A stretch of DNA of 55,535 nt from Oscillospiraceae bacterium (GCA_015064385.1 SVSI01000014.1:1-55535); one strand, 5' to 3'. Positions 43,404-52,753 are shown, numbered from the stretch's first letter. The notes: a model not told the origin generated them from the letters alone. Numbers and translations: made by a program.

Positions 43404-45058
43404 AAAACCTGATAATTCTTGTAAAGATGCAGGTCAAGGAGCAAATGAATTTCAAGCGTATGGAGCTTGACGGCATCAGTCCGTTCAAGATCTTCCTTTC
43501 CGTATTGGTCGCGCTTTTGAAATTTGCTTTCGTTGCCGCTCTTTGCTTTGCATTTCTGTGGGTATCAAACTATCTGCAGTTGTTCTCGTTTACAAGCCGA
43601 ATACCTACCGAGGTAATATCAATCGTGTTCTCGGTAATGCTCGCGGCATCGGTCATATCGTGTACCGTGGGACTTACCCGTTCGCTCTATTTTGCAAGCG
43701 ACAACGCGGTGCTCCTTACCTTCCCGTGCAAACCAATACAGGTATATCTTTCCAAGCTGATCATATTCTTTGTAAATGAGCTCAGAAGAAGCTTCACCTT
43801 TATAGTACCCCTTTTCGTTGCTTATTTTATAATCAACAAATATAATGTCGGGGCATATTTTTGGATGATACTTTGTATCCTTCTTATAGCCCTTATGACC
43901 GTCGGAATCGGCGCTCTTCTCTCGATACCCGCTATGTATATAAGCGGTATCTTCCGCAGAAGAAGATCGCTTCAGGCGCTCACGCTGTTCGTTCTCGTCG
44001 GCTCGGTAACGCTCGCGGTGTTCAAGGCGATATCGCTCATACCCGAGGATATAGACCTTATTGCAACCTGGGGAACCACCTATTGGCAGATACAGGACGT
44101 TCTTTCCGCTTATGCAAATAAGTTTTCCGTACTGCACAACGTTGCTATGATGATACTCGGCGAAACGCGTAACGCGGCTATAATTTTCCCGATAGGAGCA
44201 ACTGCCGTAAGAACGCTTGCAGTACTCGGCGTTTCTGTACTCTGTTTCGGAATAAGTCTTCTTATCGTACGTCCGCTCTTCTACAAGATGGCAAGTAAGC
44301 CCTTTGAGCACATGAAGCGCCGCGTACGTCCTCACCGCAACCACGTTCTGCCTCGCAGAGTTTCGGCTATATGGGCGGAAACACTCGGCGCAATGAAGAG
44401 CGCAAATCGCATATTCTTCAATTTTGCGATACTTATCGCTGTGCCGCTCCTTATATTCCTTCAGACCAAAATATTCCTTGCAATGAAAACGCGAGATATG
44501 GGAAACTATATGGTAGTAGCGTTCAACGTGCTTATCATACTTCTCGTGCTTCTCAATGCAAATACGTACGCCGCAAGCGTTTTCTCGCGCGACGGACGAA
44601 GCTCGTATCTTATAAAAACACAGCCGGCAAAGTACAGTATGCTTCTTAACGCGAAGCTTATACCGAACACCGTGTTCGGAATACTGTCGCTTGCAGCAAC
44701 CTTCGTGATACTCTATACCACGTCGTCTGTAGGTGGACTCAACACCACCTTACTGATGTTCGGTATTGCGTTTATTTATATTGCTCACCTCATTTTCTGC
44801 GCGGAGCTCGACATTATGAATCCTCAGAACGAGCTTTACGCAAGTATGGGAAGCAGTGAAAACAACCCCAACGAATCCAAAGCTACGGCAAGTGCGTTTA
44901 TAATCGCCTTTCTCGTTGCCGCGATCGTATTCCTTCTTATGCTGGAAAAATTCAGTACGGCGGTATTCGTCAAGATATTCCTCATCGGGCTTGGCGCGCT
45001 GATCTGGCGAGCATATCTGTTTAATTCAAAAATAAGAGTTTACTATAAGGAGAAATAA
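43400..45058 (+). CDS. Large ABC exporter permease
   Basis: The 552-residue membrane protein has about 12 hydrophobic segments and resembles the 'putative ABC exporter' permeases (PF16962-like). It has the start IILVKMQVKEQMNF, then TRSLYFASDNAVLLTFPCKPIQVYLSKLI and, after a large basic loop (KRRVRPHRNHVLPRR), a second membrane half. It starts within the stop of the YwaF-ABC gene (ATGA), so it is almost surely the partner of that ATPase. The next gene begins directly after its stop codon. Confidence 0.85.
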   Translation: MKNLIILVKMQVKEQMNFKRMELDGISPFKIFLSVLVALLKFAFVAALCFAFLWVSNYLQLFSFTSRIPTEVISIVFSVMLAASVISCTVGLTRSLYFASDNAVLLTFPCKPIQVYLSKLIIFFVNELRRSFTFIVPLFVAYFIINKYNVGAYFWMILCILLIALMTVGIGALLSIPAMYISGIFRRRRSLQALTLFVLVGSVTLAVFKAISLIPEDIDLIATWGTTYWQIQDVLSAYANKFSVLHNVAMMILGETRNAAIIFPIGATAVRTLAVLGVSVLCFGISLLIVRPLFYKMASKPFEHMKRRVRPHRNHVLPRRVSAIWAETLGAMKSANRIFFNFAILIAVPLLIFLQTKIFLAMKTRDMGNYMVVAFNVLIILLVLLNANTYAASVFSRDGRSSYLIKTQPAKYSMLLNAKLIPNTVFGILSLAATFVILYTTSSVGGLNTTLLMFGIAFIYIAHLIFCAELDIMNPQNELYASMGSSENNPNESKATASAFIIAFLVAAIVFLLMLEKFSTAVFVKIFLIGLGALIWRAYLFNSKIRVYYKEK

Positions 45059-45463
45059 ATGAAAAAATCAGTCGTTATACTAATTCTCGTCATTTATCTT
45101 GCCTCCGTTGCACTGGTAAGCTTTTTCGGACTCCAGTATAAGACCTTTGACGAGATAATATACACAGAAAAGATCGAATTCCTCAATGATGATATAAAAA
45201 CGATGGACGACGGCTCCCTTTACGCCGTTGTCAAACAGGACGAAAGTACCGGACTCTGGGTTTATCAGATAAAGTACCGCGTCTATCCCGACAACGCTAC
45301 GAACAGCGAGGTCGAATATATTTATGATACACAAAAGCCCGGTGTTACCGTTGACACCACAACAGGCGTTGTAACTTTTGAAGAAAGGGGGGCCTTAAAG
45401 GTAACCATAAAACCGAAAGACGGCACGGATATTTCCGCAACCGTTACACTGCGTGCAAGATAA
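45059..45463 (+). CDS. Small membrane-anchored extracytoplasmic protein
   Basis: The 134-residue product has an N-terminal signal anchor (KKSVVILILVIYLASVALVSFFGL) and an outer part ending in a short Ig-like segment (PGVTVDTTTGVVTFEERGALKVTIKPKDGTDISATVTL), the pattern of bacterial Ig-like (BIG2) domains. No other similarity was recognised. It begins on the base after the permease stop codon, with AAGGAG inside the preceding gene, so it belongs to the exporter operon. Confidence 0.8.
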   Translation: MKKSVVILILVIYLASVALVSFFGLQYKTFDEIIYTEKIEFLNDDIKTMDDGSLYAVVKQDESTGLWVYQIKYRVYPDNATNSEVEYIYDTQKPGVTVDTTTGVVTFEERGALKVTIKPKDGTDISATVTLRAR

Positions 45464-45591
45464 ATACATATTTTAGCACACGACATCATGTTTCAGCCAC
45501 TCCTTAAAAAGGAGAAAGACCGATTCTATGTAACAAACCGGACAAACTGTTTTCCGCAAAAAAGGAAAACAAAAGAAAGGAATGAAACCAT

Positions 45592-48500
45592 ATGAAACGT
45601 AAATTATCAATTATTACAGCTGTGCTGCTTATTTTAAGCACCTTCCTCACCGCCTGCGGAGGAGATAAGGCAATAAGCGGCATTAAGATCACAGGCGGAC
45701 TCGAATATACGTATGAGACCGGCAAAACGCCCGACTTCTCGAAAGTTACGGCAGAGATAACCTATAACGATAACACCACCGAAAACGTTACTGCAAGCGA
45801 CCTTACCTTCAGTACTCTCGATACCTCGGTGGCAGGCACCAAGAAGCTTACCATAACATACAAGGGATTTTCCATTGACGTTGAGGTCACCGTAAAGGAC
45901 GCAGTTATCGTTGACGATACTCCCACGGTTACGGGAATTGAGATTATGGCAAGCACCGTCAAGACCTCTCTTATCATTGGAGAGACGCTCGACACCTCGG
46001 CTATAAAGGCAACCTCCGATCTTTCGGACGGTTCGAACGGCACCATTGACGCAGAGAACCTCACCTTCTCGGAGATCGATACTACCACGGCAGGCGAAAA
46101 AACTCTCACCGTTACCTACGGCGAGTTCAGCGATACTATTATAATTACCGTTTACGGTATTACGGCAATAGAGGTTGACGGTGATTCGATCGATACTACC
46201 GTCGAGATAGGCGAGGAAATAGACCTCACCAACCTCAAGGTTTACGCAGTTTACGGAAACGACGTTCGCGTCGTACTTGACAACAGCAAGCTCACTATAA
46301 CGAAGCCCGATACGACTACCGAAGGCGATAAGGAGCTCGTTATAGCGTACGAATCTTTCGAGGCGCGTCTCCCCGTTTCCTCGGTCCCCCCGACACTCAT
46401 CGGAATTAAGATCAATGCAAACAGCTACGCAGCTAAGGTTCCGATCGGCGGAAAGTACGATCTCTCCACCATCACCGCAACGGCAAGCTACAGCAATAAT
46501 ACGACCAAGCAGATCGAGGCAAGTTCACTTACCGTATCGGCAGTTGATACCTCGGTAGCGGGCGAGATCACTCTCAGTGTTACTTTTGAGGGTATGACCG
46601 ACTCGGTTACCGTTACTGTTCTCGGAATCAAGTCTGTAACTATCGACCAGAGCAGCGTTAACGGCGGAAAGGTCAGTGTTCTCGTTGGAACGAAGATCGA
46701 TTTTACCAAGGTGAAGGCAATAGTCACTTACACCGACGATTCCAAGGATACCGTCAGCGCGGCAAACGGTCTTGAAATAGGCAGCGTTGACACCTATGCT
46801 ACGGGCAAACAGACTCTTAAGGTCAAGTATAAGGGCGTAGAGGGTACTCTTAATATAACCGTCAACACTCCTCCTTACGAGATCGACGACGTAGAGCTTC
46901 CTGCATCGCTTTCTGCATTCGCGGTTAATAAAACTTCCAGCAAGTTCAAGGTCCAGAACGCATCTGCGCGCTACAAGGTAGGAGACGATAATCCCTTCCG
47001 TTTTGCGCTTAATCTTATGGTATGGGATCCCGTCAACGACAAGCCCCTCCCTGACGTTACGAGCTATATAGGCGTTTCTAACGTATATCTCGTGGGCGTT
47101 GGCGGCGAGACTCTTCTTACCGGCAAAGCTCTTACCGATATGGTAACGATCAATAACGACGACAACACCTTCGATTTCACCGATGCGGCAGTCGGAAAGA
47201 ATTTCCGTATTGAGACTCGTCCCCGTTATAACATCGACGAGAGCAAGGCGGCTTCTTATACCAGATCGCTTGATATCACCGTTGTAGATGCGTATAACGT
47301 ATATACTGCTAAAGAGCTTAACGTTATGACCAACACGGGCGACGATTGGCTCCCCGACCTCGGTCAGACCACCAAGGGACAGCTCGAGCTTTGCAACGAG
47401 TTCCTTGCAAACAACAATATAAAGCGCCCCGATAAGCTTGCAGGTATCGTTATTCATAACGATATCAATATTACGACCGACGATATCCCCGCAGGATATC
47501 TTTACAGCTACACTCCCGCAGGCGGACAGGCAAAAAAGGGATTTTACGATTTTATTAGTATATTCCCCCACATGCTTGATGACGCTAACCCCACCTTTAC
47601 GATGCACGGTAACTATTTCTCGATCTACTCCTATGCGCTTCCCGGTGTTTGTGAAGAGGGCTATGGCGATAACGACGACAAGCACTCCTCGTCCGAGCTC
47701 TTCAGATTTGACGTTGCCGAAGAAGCAATACAGGCAGGTGGCGTCAACTACGACTATACCAAGTATAAGAGTACGGTTGAAAACCTCTACCTCAGAGGAG
47801 ACGACCCCAACAGTAACGAGCAGACAGACGTTACCAAGCACCTTCTCGGACTTATTACCTTTAAGACCTTTATGCAGGATACCACTATGGACAACGTTCG
47901 TATCGAGGCGTTCATGCTCGGTATGGTAATAGAAGGCGACCAGCAGAAGGTAACTATAAAGAACAGCATCTATCACAACGCATGGCAGGGACATCTCTAT
48001 CTCTGGGGTACCAACAAGCTTCAGTCTGATCTTGATATGGAGAACGAAGCTCCCATAGCTAATTACAAGCCCCTTACGGTAGATATTCAGAATTCCGAGC
48101 TTACCAAGTGCGGAGGACCGGTCATAGTTGCCGATTACCCGGATCAGGAATATGCTTATAACTCCAAGTGCGGTGTTGACGTTAACGTTGACGCATCGTC
48201 CAAACTCTACACGTACGTAACCGGACAGGAGGTCTGGTTCAGCGCGAACGGAGTTTCGCAGCTCGCAACTCAGATCCTCGCTATGAACCAGCCGATAGCC
48301 AATACTGCAACGGCATACGGTACTACGGCGGCAATTACCTCCGCAAATAACCCCGGAATGGTAGGCGTTCCCTCGGCAAACCTCATTTTTGCAAACCGCG
48401 GACCTCGCGGAAGTATGACCATCGAGGGCAAGGGATATATTAATATGGAGGATCCCACTATCCAAGCCGTTCAGGCGGGACTTGCACAGCAAATGCCCGG

Positions 48501-48669
48501 AGTAGATGTTCCGATATTCCAGTCTGCAGGCGGTGGAATCGCAGCTTCCGATGGAACTCAGATCTTCTCCCCCTCGATGACCGCACCCGATGCATCCTTC
48601 TTCCAGGGAGATACTATGAGTCTCTATTACGCGGGAATGGGAGTATTTATGGAATACTACCACGAATAA
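45592..48669 (+). CDS. Lipoprotein with five Big_3-type Ig domains and beta-helix-like C-terminus
   Basis: The 1025-residue product has a signal peptide and lipobox (FLTAC, Cys22). Five Ig-like domains of the Big_3 type follow (about 26-430), each with the DTSxVGxxxLTVxYxGxxxxxxVTV pattern, such as DTSVAGTKKLTITYKGFSIDVEVTV. A linking beta domain (about 435-570) leads to a C-terminal region (about 590-1025) with repeated short strands (VRIEAFMLGMVIEGDQQKVTIKNSIYHNAWQGHLYLWG) that looks like a right-handed beta-helix of the pectate-lyase-like kind. No catalytic residues were identified. It lies 128 bases after the small membrane protein without a clear terminator between, so it may be part of the exporter operon and perhaps its substrate-facing component (inference). 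Confidence 0.8.
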   Translation: MKRKLSIITAVLLILSTFLTACGGDKAISGIKITGGLEYTYETGKTPDFSKVTAEITYNDNTTENVTASDLTFSTLDTSVAGTKKLTITYKGFSIDVEVTVKDAVIVDDTPTVTGIEIMASTVKTSLIIGETLDTSAIKATSDLSDGSNGTIDAENLTFSEIDTTTAGEKTLTVTYGEFSDTIIITVYGITAIEVDGDSIDTTVEIGEEIDLTNLKVYAVYGNDVRVVLDNSKLTITKPDTTTEGDKELVIAYESFEARLPVSSVPPTLIGIKINANSYAAKVPIGGKYDLSTITATASYSNNTTKQIEASSLTVSAVDTSVAGEITLSVTFEGMTDSVTVTVLGIKSVTIDQSSVNGGKVSVLVGTKIDFTKVKAIVTYTDDSKDTVSAANGLEIGSVDTYATGKQTLKVKYKGVEGTLNITVNTPPYEIDDVELPASLSAFAVNKTSSKFKVQNASARYKVGDDNPFRFALNLMVWDPVNDKPLPDVTSYIGVSNVYLVGVGGETLLTGKALTDMVTINNDDNTFDFTDAAVGKNFRIETRPRYNIDESKAASYTRSLDITVVDAYNVYTAKELNVMTNTGDDWLPDLGQTTKGQLELCNEFLANNNIKRPDKLAGIVIHNDINITTDDIPAGYLYSYTPAGGQAKKGFYDFISIFPHMLDDANPTFTMHGNYFSIYSYALPGVCEEGYGDNDDKHSSSELFRFDVAEEAIQAGGVNYDYTKYKSTVENLYLRGDDPNSNEQTDVTKHLLGLITFKTFMQDTTMDNVRIEAFMLGMVIEGDQQKVTIKNSIYHNAWQGHLYLWGTNKLQSDLDMENEAPIANYKPLTVDIQNSELTKCGGPVIVADYPDQEYAYNSKCGVDVNVDASSKLYTYVTGQEVWFSANGVSQLATQILAMNQPIANTATAYGTTAAITSANNPGMVGVPSANLIFANRGPRGSMTIEGKGYINMEDPTIQAVQAGLAQQMPGVDVPIFQSAGGGIAASDGTQIFSPSMTAPDASFFQGDTMSLYYAGMGVFMEYYHE

Positions 48670-48692
48670 AGCGAAATAAAAACAGACCTCAT

Positions 48693-48889
48693 TGGCGTGA
48701 TACTCCGTTAAGAGTATCACGCCAGTTCTATTCGCCTCTTGGCGAGTTTTATTGCTTTGCAGTGATATTCGGCTTACGCCGAGTGATATTCGCTTCGCGA
48801 GTTTTAGGGGCGAATAGAATATCACTGAAGCCGCAGGATTCAATATCACTATTGCGGTAGCAATAATATCACTCCGACGAAGTCGGAAT
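48693..48889. repeat. Cluster of hairpins with GTGATATTC / GAATATCAC units
   Basis: A 13 bp perfect stem TGGCGTGATACTC/GAGTATCACGCCA (48693-48724) is followed by small stems CGCC-TCTT-GGCG, CGGC-TTAC-GCCG, TCGC-TTC-GCGA, ATTGC-GGTA-GCAAT and TCCGAC-GAA-GTCGGA. GTGATATTC words occupy the left half and GAATATCAC/AATATCAC words the right half. TTCTATTCGCC (48727-48737) and GGCGAATAGAA (48809-48819) are exact reverse complements, so the whole region can fold as one large cruciform. The first hairpin also lies after the lipoprotein gene but lacks a T-run. Confidence 0.85.
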
Positions 48890-48894
48890 ATAAC

Positions 48895-48923
48895 TTGACT
48901 AACCGTCAATTTTATTGTATAAT
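48895..48923 (+). promoter_or_regulatory. Promoter of the four-helix-bundle gene
   Basis: TTGACT, a 17 bp spacer and TATAAT begin six bases after the last hairpin of the repeat cluster. Confidence 0.9.
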
Positions 48924-48941
48924 ATTGGTAGAGGTGATGTT

Positions 48942-49292
48942 GTGTCAAATAGCATTTTAAGAGATAAGGCGAAAGCTTTTGCAAAAAATATTGTTTTTCT
49001 CTGCCGTAATATGAAATCCGAACACAGAGAATCTGTACTGATCAATCAATTATTGCGTTCGGGCACGTCTATTGGAGCCAATATTCACGAGGCGCATTAT
49101 GCACAAGGTACAAAGGATTTTATATCAAAGCTTGAAATTGCGCAAAAAGAATGCTATGAAACCGAGTATTGGCTTGAACTTTTGTTTGAAACAGGTTGTA
49201 TAGAAGAACCTATTTATAAATCAATTCAAAATGATTGCGGTGCTATACGCAGAATGCTAATATCCTCGTTAAATACAATCAAAGCAAAGTAA
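48942..49292 (+). CDS. Four-helix-bundle protein (S23/Avd-like family)
   Basis: The 116-residue product matches the four-helix-bundle family of 23S rRNA intervening-sequence proteins and the Avd proteins of diversity-generating retroelements. It shows the typical ILRDKAKAFAKNIVFLCRNM, INQLLRSGTSIGANIHEAHYAQGTKDFISKLEIAQKECYETEYWL and C-terminal AIRRMLISSLNTI helices. Basic face residues suggest nucleic-acid binding. No reverse transcriptase or rRNA is nearby, so this is a free-standing member. GTG 48942 is the start, with AGAGGTGAT before it; an upstream in-frame TTG lies in the -10 box. The adjacent hairpin cluster may be functionally linked. Confidence 0.88.
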   Translation: MSNSILRDKAKAFAKNIVFLCRNMKSEHRESVLINQLLRSGTSIGANIHEAHYAQGTKDFISKLEIAQKECYETEYWLELLFETGCIEEPIYKSIQNDCGAIRRMLISSLNTIKAK

Positions 49293-49353
49293 GAGTAGGG
49301 GTATTTGCCTTTGTAATACAAAGGCGAAACTTGCGATAAAAGGAGAATAATAT

Positions 49354-49557
49354 ATGAAAAAAGCATTTTGGATCATGCTTTCAATTGTTGTTGCTATCAT
49401 CATTTTATTGGATATTTTTCTGTTTGCTGTCGGTTCTTTAGAAACTTTTCCTACTGTAGAACAAATTGAAAAAGGAAGAATAGTATACGGATCGTTTTTT
49501 GTTCTCTTGATAATTGTTGAAACTTTTGTTCTAACTCGAATTTTAAAGCGCAAATAG
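49354..49557 (+). CDS. Small two-helix membrane protein
   Basis: The 67-residue product has two membrane segments (about 6-27 and 45-63) separated by a short polar loop and ends in a basic RILKRK tail. An AAAAGGAG site precedes it. It follows the four-helix-bundle gene by 61 bases, which hold a 11 bp TTTGCCTTTGT/ACAAAGGCGAAA-like hairpin, and shares its promoter in the simplest reading. The function is unknown. Confidence 0.7.
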   Translation: MKKAFWIMLSIVVAIIILLDIFLFAVGSLETFPTVEQIEKGRIVYGSFFVLLIIVETFVLTRILKRK

Positions 49558-49562
49558 ATAAT

Positions 49563-49600
49563 CCCCGACAGACTTCGTAAATCTGTCGGGGTTAATTATT
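49563..49600 (+). terminator. Terminator after the small membrane protein gene
   Basis: CCCCGACAGA/TCTGTCGGGG perfect 10 bp stem with a weak T/A-rich tail. Confidence 0.8.
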
Positions 49601-49688
49601 TGTTTACTGCGGAGCAAATAAGGCAAGATATTTTATAAATTCTCAGATAAGAACATCCTGCTTTTGAGGTCTGTTTTTTTATCGTAAT

Positions 49689-50546
49689 TCAGTTACCGCT
49701 CTGCTTGGATTCTCTGTGACGCTGCTGTCTCTGCTTCAGCATCAGTGTGTGCGATATCTTCATTTCTTGAATTATGCACTTTATAAGACTGTCAAGCTCG
49801 CTGCCTTCCTGATAATCGGCAGGGCAGATGTAGTTTACTCTATCGTCAAGAAGCAGTCCCGTAACCTTATTTTTCTGTCCCTTCGGATAAACGGCTATCG
49901 AGATACCGCCCTGCTTTTTGATAAAGGTCATACATGGGATATCTGTAATTCCATCACCGAAATAGATCATATTGTTGTAAGGAACGACTCGCTCACGCAT
50001 CTTGTCGTTTACCTTTTTGTTGTCTGTCTCGTCATAAGCGCCCTTCGAAATACGGAATACGTACTGGATCTTCTGGGTGTAGTTGATGGCGATCTTCGGC
50101 CATACCGCTTCGCCCGTCTTTTCGTCGAAATAGTACTGGCAGGCAAATACGTTCTTGAATTTGTCTCTTATAGCGCTACCCTCAATGGTGTCCTTAAAGC
50201 CGCTCGAGATAACGTAGTGCTCAATATTTACGCCAAGTGATTCTCCGAACTGATTTATACGCTCAAACCAGTTGAGAACGCCCTTGAAAAAGCGGATGTT
50301 CTTTCCGGTTGAAAGGAGATATTCCTTTGTGAAAGGAATGTTCTTCTCGCGGCACTTGATCATAGTGTAGTACATATAACCGAGAATGCCTTCCATATAG
50401 TTCTTCATTCTGAACTCTTCTACCTCACCCCAGAACTCACCGCTGGTCATTCCGAGGTCGGGAATAAGCGTATAGTTTTGCATATCCTGATCGCAAAGCG
50501 TTTTATCAAAATCGTACATCAGCGCAATAGTAGGTCTTTTACGCAT
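49689..50546 (-). CDS. HAD-superfamily phosphatase
   Basis: The 285-residue product has motif I MYDFDKTLCDQD (nucleophile and acid/base Asp), a helical cap with several aromatic residues, motif II HYVISSGFKDTIEGS, and motif IV YFGDGITDIPCM. This is the phosphoserine-phosphatase-like HAD group with an I-type cap insert. Its substrate is unknown. ATG 50546 is chosen for GGAGGAT at good distance; the five in-frame codons upstream have none. It has its own promoter on the minus strand. Confidence 0.88.
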   Translation of the reverse strand: MRKRPTIALMYDFDKTLCDQDMQNYTLIPDLGMTSGEFWGEVEEFRMKNYMEGILGYMYYTMIKCREKNIPFTKEYLLSTGKNIRFFKGVLNWFERINQFGESLGVNIEHYVISSGFKDTIEGSAIRDKFKNVFACQYYFDEKTGEAVWPKIAINYTQKIQYVFRISKGAYDETDNKKVNDKMRERVVPYNNMIYFGDGITDIPCMTFIKKQGGISIAVYPKGQKNKVTGLLLDDRVNYICPADYQEGSELDSLIKCIIQEMKISHTLMLKQRQQRHRESKQSGN

Positions 50547-50577
50547 AAAAATATCCTCCATAGCTCTATTTTAAACT

Positions 50578-50606
50578 ATTTTAACACATTTTGGGGTATA
50601 AGTCAA
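50578..50606 (-). promoter_or_regulatory. Promoter of the HAD phosphatase gene
   Basis: On the minus strand, TTGACT, a 17 bp spacer and TAAAAT lie 32 bases before the start. Confidence 0.8.
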
Positions 50607-50680
50607 GATATACAGTATATTTTGTGTGTGAGGGAAATTTGGTAAAGTTTGTAGAGACTAAACTCAATCAAACGGGAATA

Positions 50681-50707
50681 GAGCTTTGTTGCATTGTCAC
50701 AAAGCTC
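50681..50707 (-). terminator. Hairpin after the ktrAB operon
   Basis: GAGCTTTGT/ACAAAGCTC 9 bp perfect stem 24 bases after the ktrA stop. There is no T-run on the minus strand, so termination efficiency is doubtful. Confidence 0.5.
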
Positions 50708-50730
50708 GTCAATATGTCGGGTTTTACCGT

Positions 50731-51381
50731 TTATTTTAATTTTCCCAATTTTGACGTATTCGCAATAACGATCAGCGAGCTTTCCGCGTCAAGCACTTGC
50801 TCGGGATTGATGTTTACGTTGACCGTTTCGCCCTTCTTGATGGCGACGATGTTGAAGCCGTACTTTTTGCGTAGGTTAAGTTCGATCAGATTTTTACCGC
50901 ACCATTCGTTCTTTACGTCAATCTCGACCATGGATACGTCCTTTGACAGAGATATCATATCAATAAAGCCCGAGCTGAGCAGATTCTTGGCAAGGCGTAT
51001 GCCCGACTCGTTCTCGGGAAAGACTACCTGATCTGCACCTACACGAAGCAGTATTTTTTGGTGCATTCCGTTGGCGCACTTCGCTATGACCGTCTTTACT
51101 CCCGCCTCCTTACAAAGCGTAACTGCCATAACGCTTGCTTCAAGATTGCTCGCCATACAGACGATAACAGTGTCAATATTCCCGATACCAAGTCGAGAAA
51201 TGACCTCTGCATCGGTTATGTCTGCACACTTACATACCGGCAGATATGCTGCCGCATCGTTGACGATCCTTTCTTCTGTATCGACGGCAATGACCTCCAT
51301 ACCATTTTCCACAAGCTCTCTTGCTACGGCCATGCCGTATCTTCCAAGTCCAAAGACTGCGTATGTTTTCTTTGATTTCAT
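50731..51381 (-). CDS. ktrA: K+ uptake regulatory subunit, KtrA/TrkA type
   Basis: The 216-residue cytoplasmic protein has an RCK_N Rossmann domain (VFGLGRYGMAVARELVENGMEVIAVDTEERIV, with the GxGxxG loop and the ribose-binding Asp) and a C-terminal TrkA_C domain (about 135-216). It binds adenine nucleotides or c-di-AMP and gates the KtrB channel. It begins ten bases after the stop of the ktrB gene, with AAGGAG, so the two are cotranscribed. Confidence 0.93.
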   Translation of the reverse strand: MKSKKTYAVFGLGRYGMAVARELVENGMEVIAVDTEERIVNDAAAYLPVCKCADITDAEVISRLGIGNIDTVIVCMASNLEASVMAVTLCKEAGVKTVIAKCANGMHQKILLRVGADQVVFPENESGIRLAKNLLSSGFIDMISLSKDVSMVEIDVKNEWCGKNLIELNLRKKYGFNIVAIKKGETVNVNINPEQVLDAESSLIVIANTSKLGKLK

Positions 51382-51391
51382 ATTTTTCTCC

Positions 51392-52753
51392 TTATCCTAT
51401 ACTGATATCTTCCGTTGGCTCGTGAATGACGTTTTGACTCTCGCTTTTACTTCCAAGTGCCACCGCAAGCGAGATGGGACCAACTCTTCCGAAATACATG
51501 GTAACAATGATAATAAGTTTTCCAAAGGTGTTTAGAGTTGCCGTTAAGTTTCTTGAAAGTCCAACTGTTGCCGTCGCGCTGACAGTTTCATATACCGCAT
51601 CAAGTGCAGAGGCGTTGCTTGTCGCCATTAAGAGTATAGTTGATGCAGAGCATATCGCAAAGAATGCTACCGCTACTGCGACTGCCTTTTTCACAGACTG
51701 CTCAGAAATACGGCGACCGAACGAGGTTGTGCTGTTTTTGTTTCTGATGGTAGCAAATGCCGAGCAAATAAGTACGGCAACGGTTACGGTTTTCATACCA
51801 CCTGCTGTTCCGACGGGGGAGCCACCGATGAGCATCAAGATAATAGATATCGCAGCAGAGGCGTTTGTCAGATTTTCTTGAGGTACGGAGGCAAAGCCCG
51901 CAGTTCGAGTGGTGACCGATTGAAAGAAGGATACCTGAATTTTATCAAATAGAGACATTTCGCCAATGGTCAAGGGGTTTGCGTATTCAAAAACAAAAAT
52001 TAAAATAGTACCGAAAAGAATGAGTCCGGCTGTAACTGTAATGGCAATCTTTGAGTGCAAGGTCAGATGCCTGAATATTTTACGGTTCTTTTGCGAACGG
52101 CTCTTGATCACACGAAGCACATCCCACCATACGATATAGCCGAGACCTCCGAGAATGATAAGCGCGGATGTAACGATATTGATCAAGGGATTAGTGGCGT
52201 AATTGCAAAGACTGTTTTCCGCAATAATGTCAATACCCGCGTTGCAGAAGGCGGAAATAGAATTGAATACCGATATCCAGATGCCCCTAGCGCCAAATTC
52301 AGGGATAAAGACAAGCATATACAGAACGGCGCCTATTCCTTCGATTATAAGCGTACCAAACAGCACGTTCTTAACGAACTTGGCAAGCCCCGACATCGTA
52401 TTGAGATTAAAGGCATCCTGAATGAGCAGTCGGTCGCTGATACCCATTTTTCTGTTCAAAAGTAGCATCAGTCCTGACATAATTGTGATGATACCAAGAC
52501 CGCCGATCTGTATCAGAAATAGTATGACGATCTGCCCGAATACGCTCCACGTAGATACTGTGGGAAGCGTAACGAGTCCGGTCACGCAGGTAGAGGTAGT
52601 TGCCGTGAAAAGAGCGTCAAGATATGGGACCGCTTCACCGTTTACGGAACTTATTGGCAAAGCCAGCAGAACGCTCCCTGTGAGAATTGTCACGAGAAAG
52701 CTGAGTAGTATGATCTGCGTGGTAGAGAATACGAATTTCTTTTTTCTAACCAT
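51392..52753 (-). CDS. ktrB: K+ uptake channel subunit, KtrB/TrkH type
   Basis: The 453-residue membrane protein has the four pore-loop repeats of the Ktr/Trk family with selectivity-filter sequences TSTCVTGL, SAFCNAGID, TTRTAGF and SATATVGL; the central Gly of each is present. IGGLGIITI and GGSPVGTAGGMKT are further family landmarks. The length fits KtrB. ATG 52753 has AGAGGAAAA before it; an in-frame TTG seven codons upstream overlaps that site and is less likely. Cotranscribed with ktrA. Confidence 0.95.
   Translation of the reverse strand: MVRKKKFVFSTTQIILLSFLVTILTGSVLLALPISSVNGEAVPYLDALFTATTSTCVTGLVTLPTVSTWSVFGQIVILFLIQIGGLGIITIMSGLMLLLNRKMGISDRLLIQDAFNLNTMSGLAKFVKNVLFGTLIIEGIGAVLYMLVFIPEFGARGIWISVFNSISAFCNAGIDIIAENSLCNYATNPLINIVTSALIILGGLGYIVWWDVLRVIKSRSQKNRKIFRHLTLHSKIAITVTAGLILFGTILIFVFEYANPLTIGEMSLFDKIQVSFFQSVTTRTAGFASVPQENLTNASAAISIILMLIGGSPVGTAGGMKTVTVAVLICSAFATIRNKNSTTSFGRRISEQSVKKAVAVAVAFFAICSASTILLMATSNASALDAVYETVSATATVGLSRNLTATLNTFGKLIIIVTMYFGRVGPISLAVALGSKSESQNVIHEPTEDISIG

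Noticed and set aside
45500..45535. Short leader peptide with AAGGAG site before 45592
   Set aside because: The only start codon after the site is directly followed by a stop (ATG-TAA), so nothing is encoded; the CTCCTT/AAGGAG mini-hairpin alone does not show regulation.
48693..48889. CRISPR array
   Set aside because: The repeated words are palindromic, of differing sequence and irregularly spaced, and no cas genes are present.
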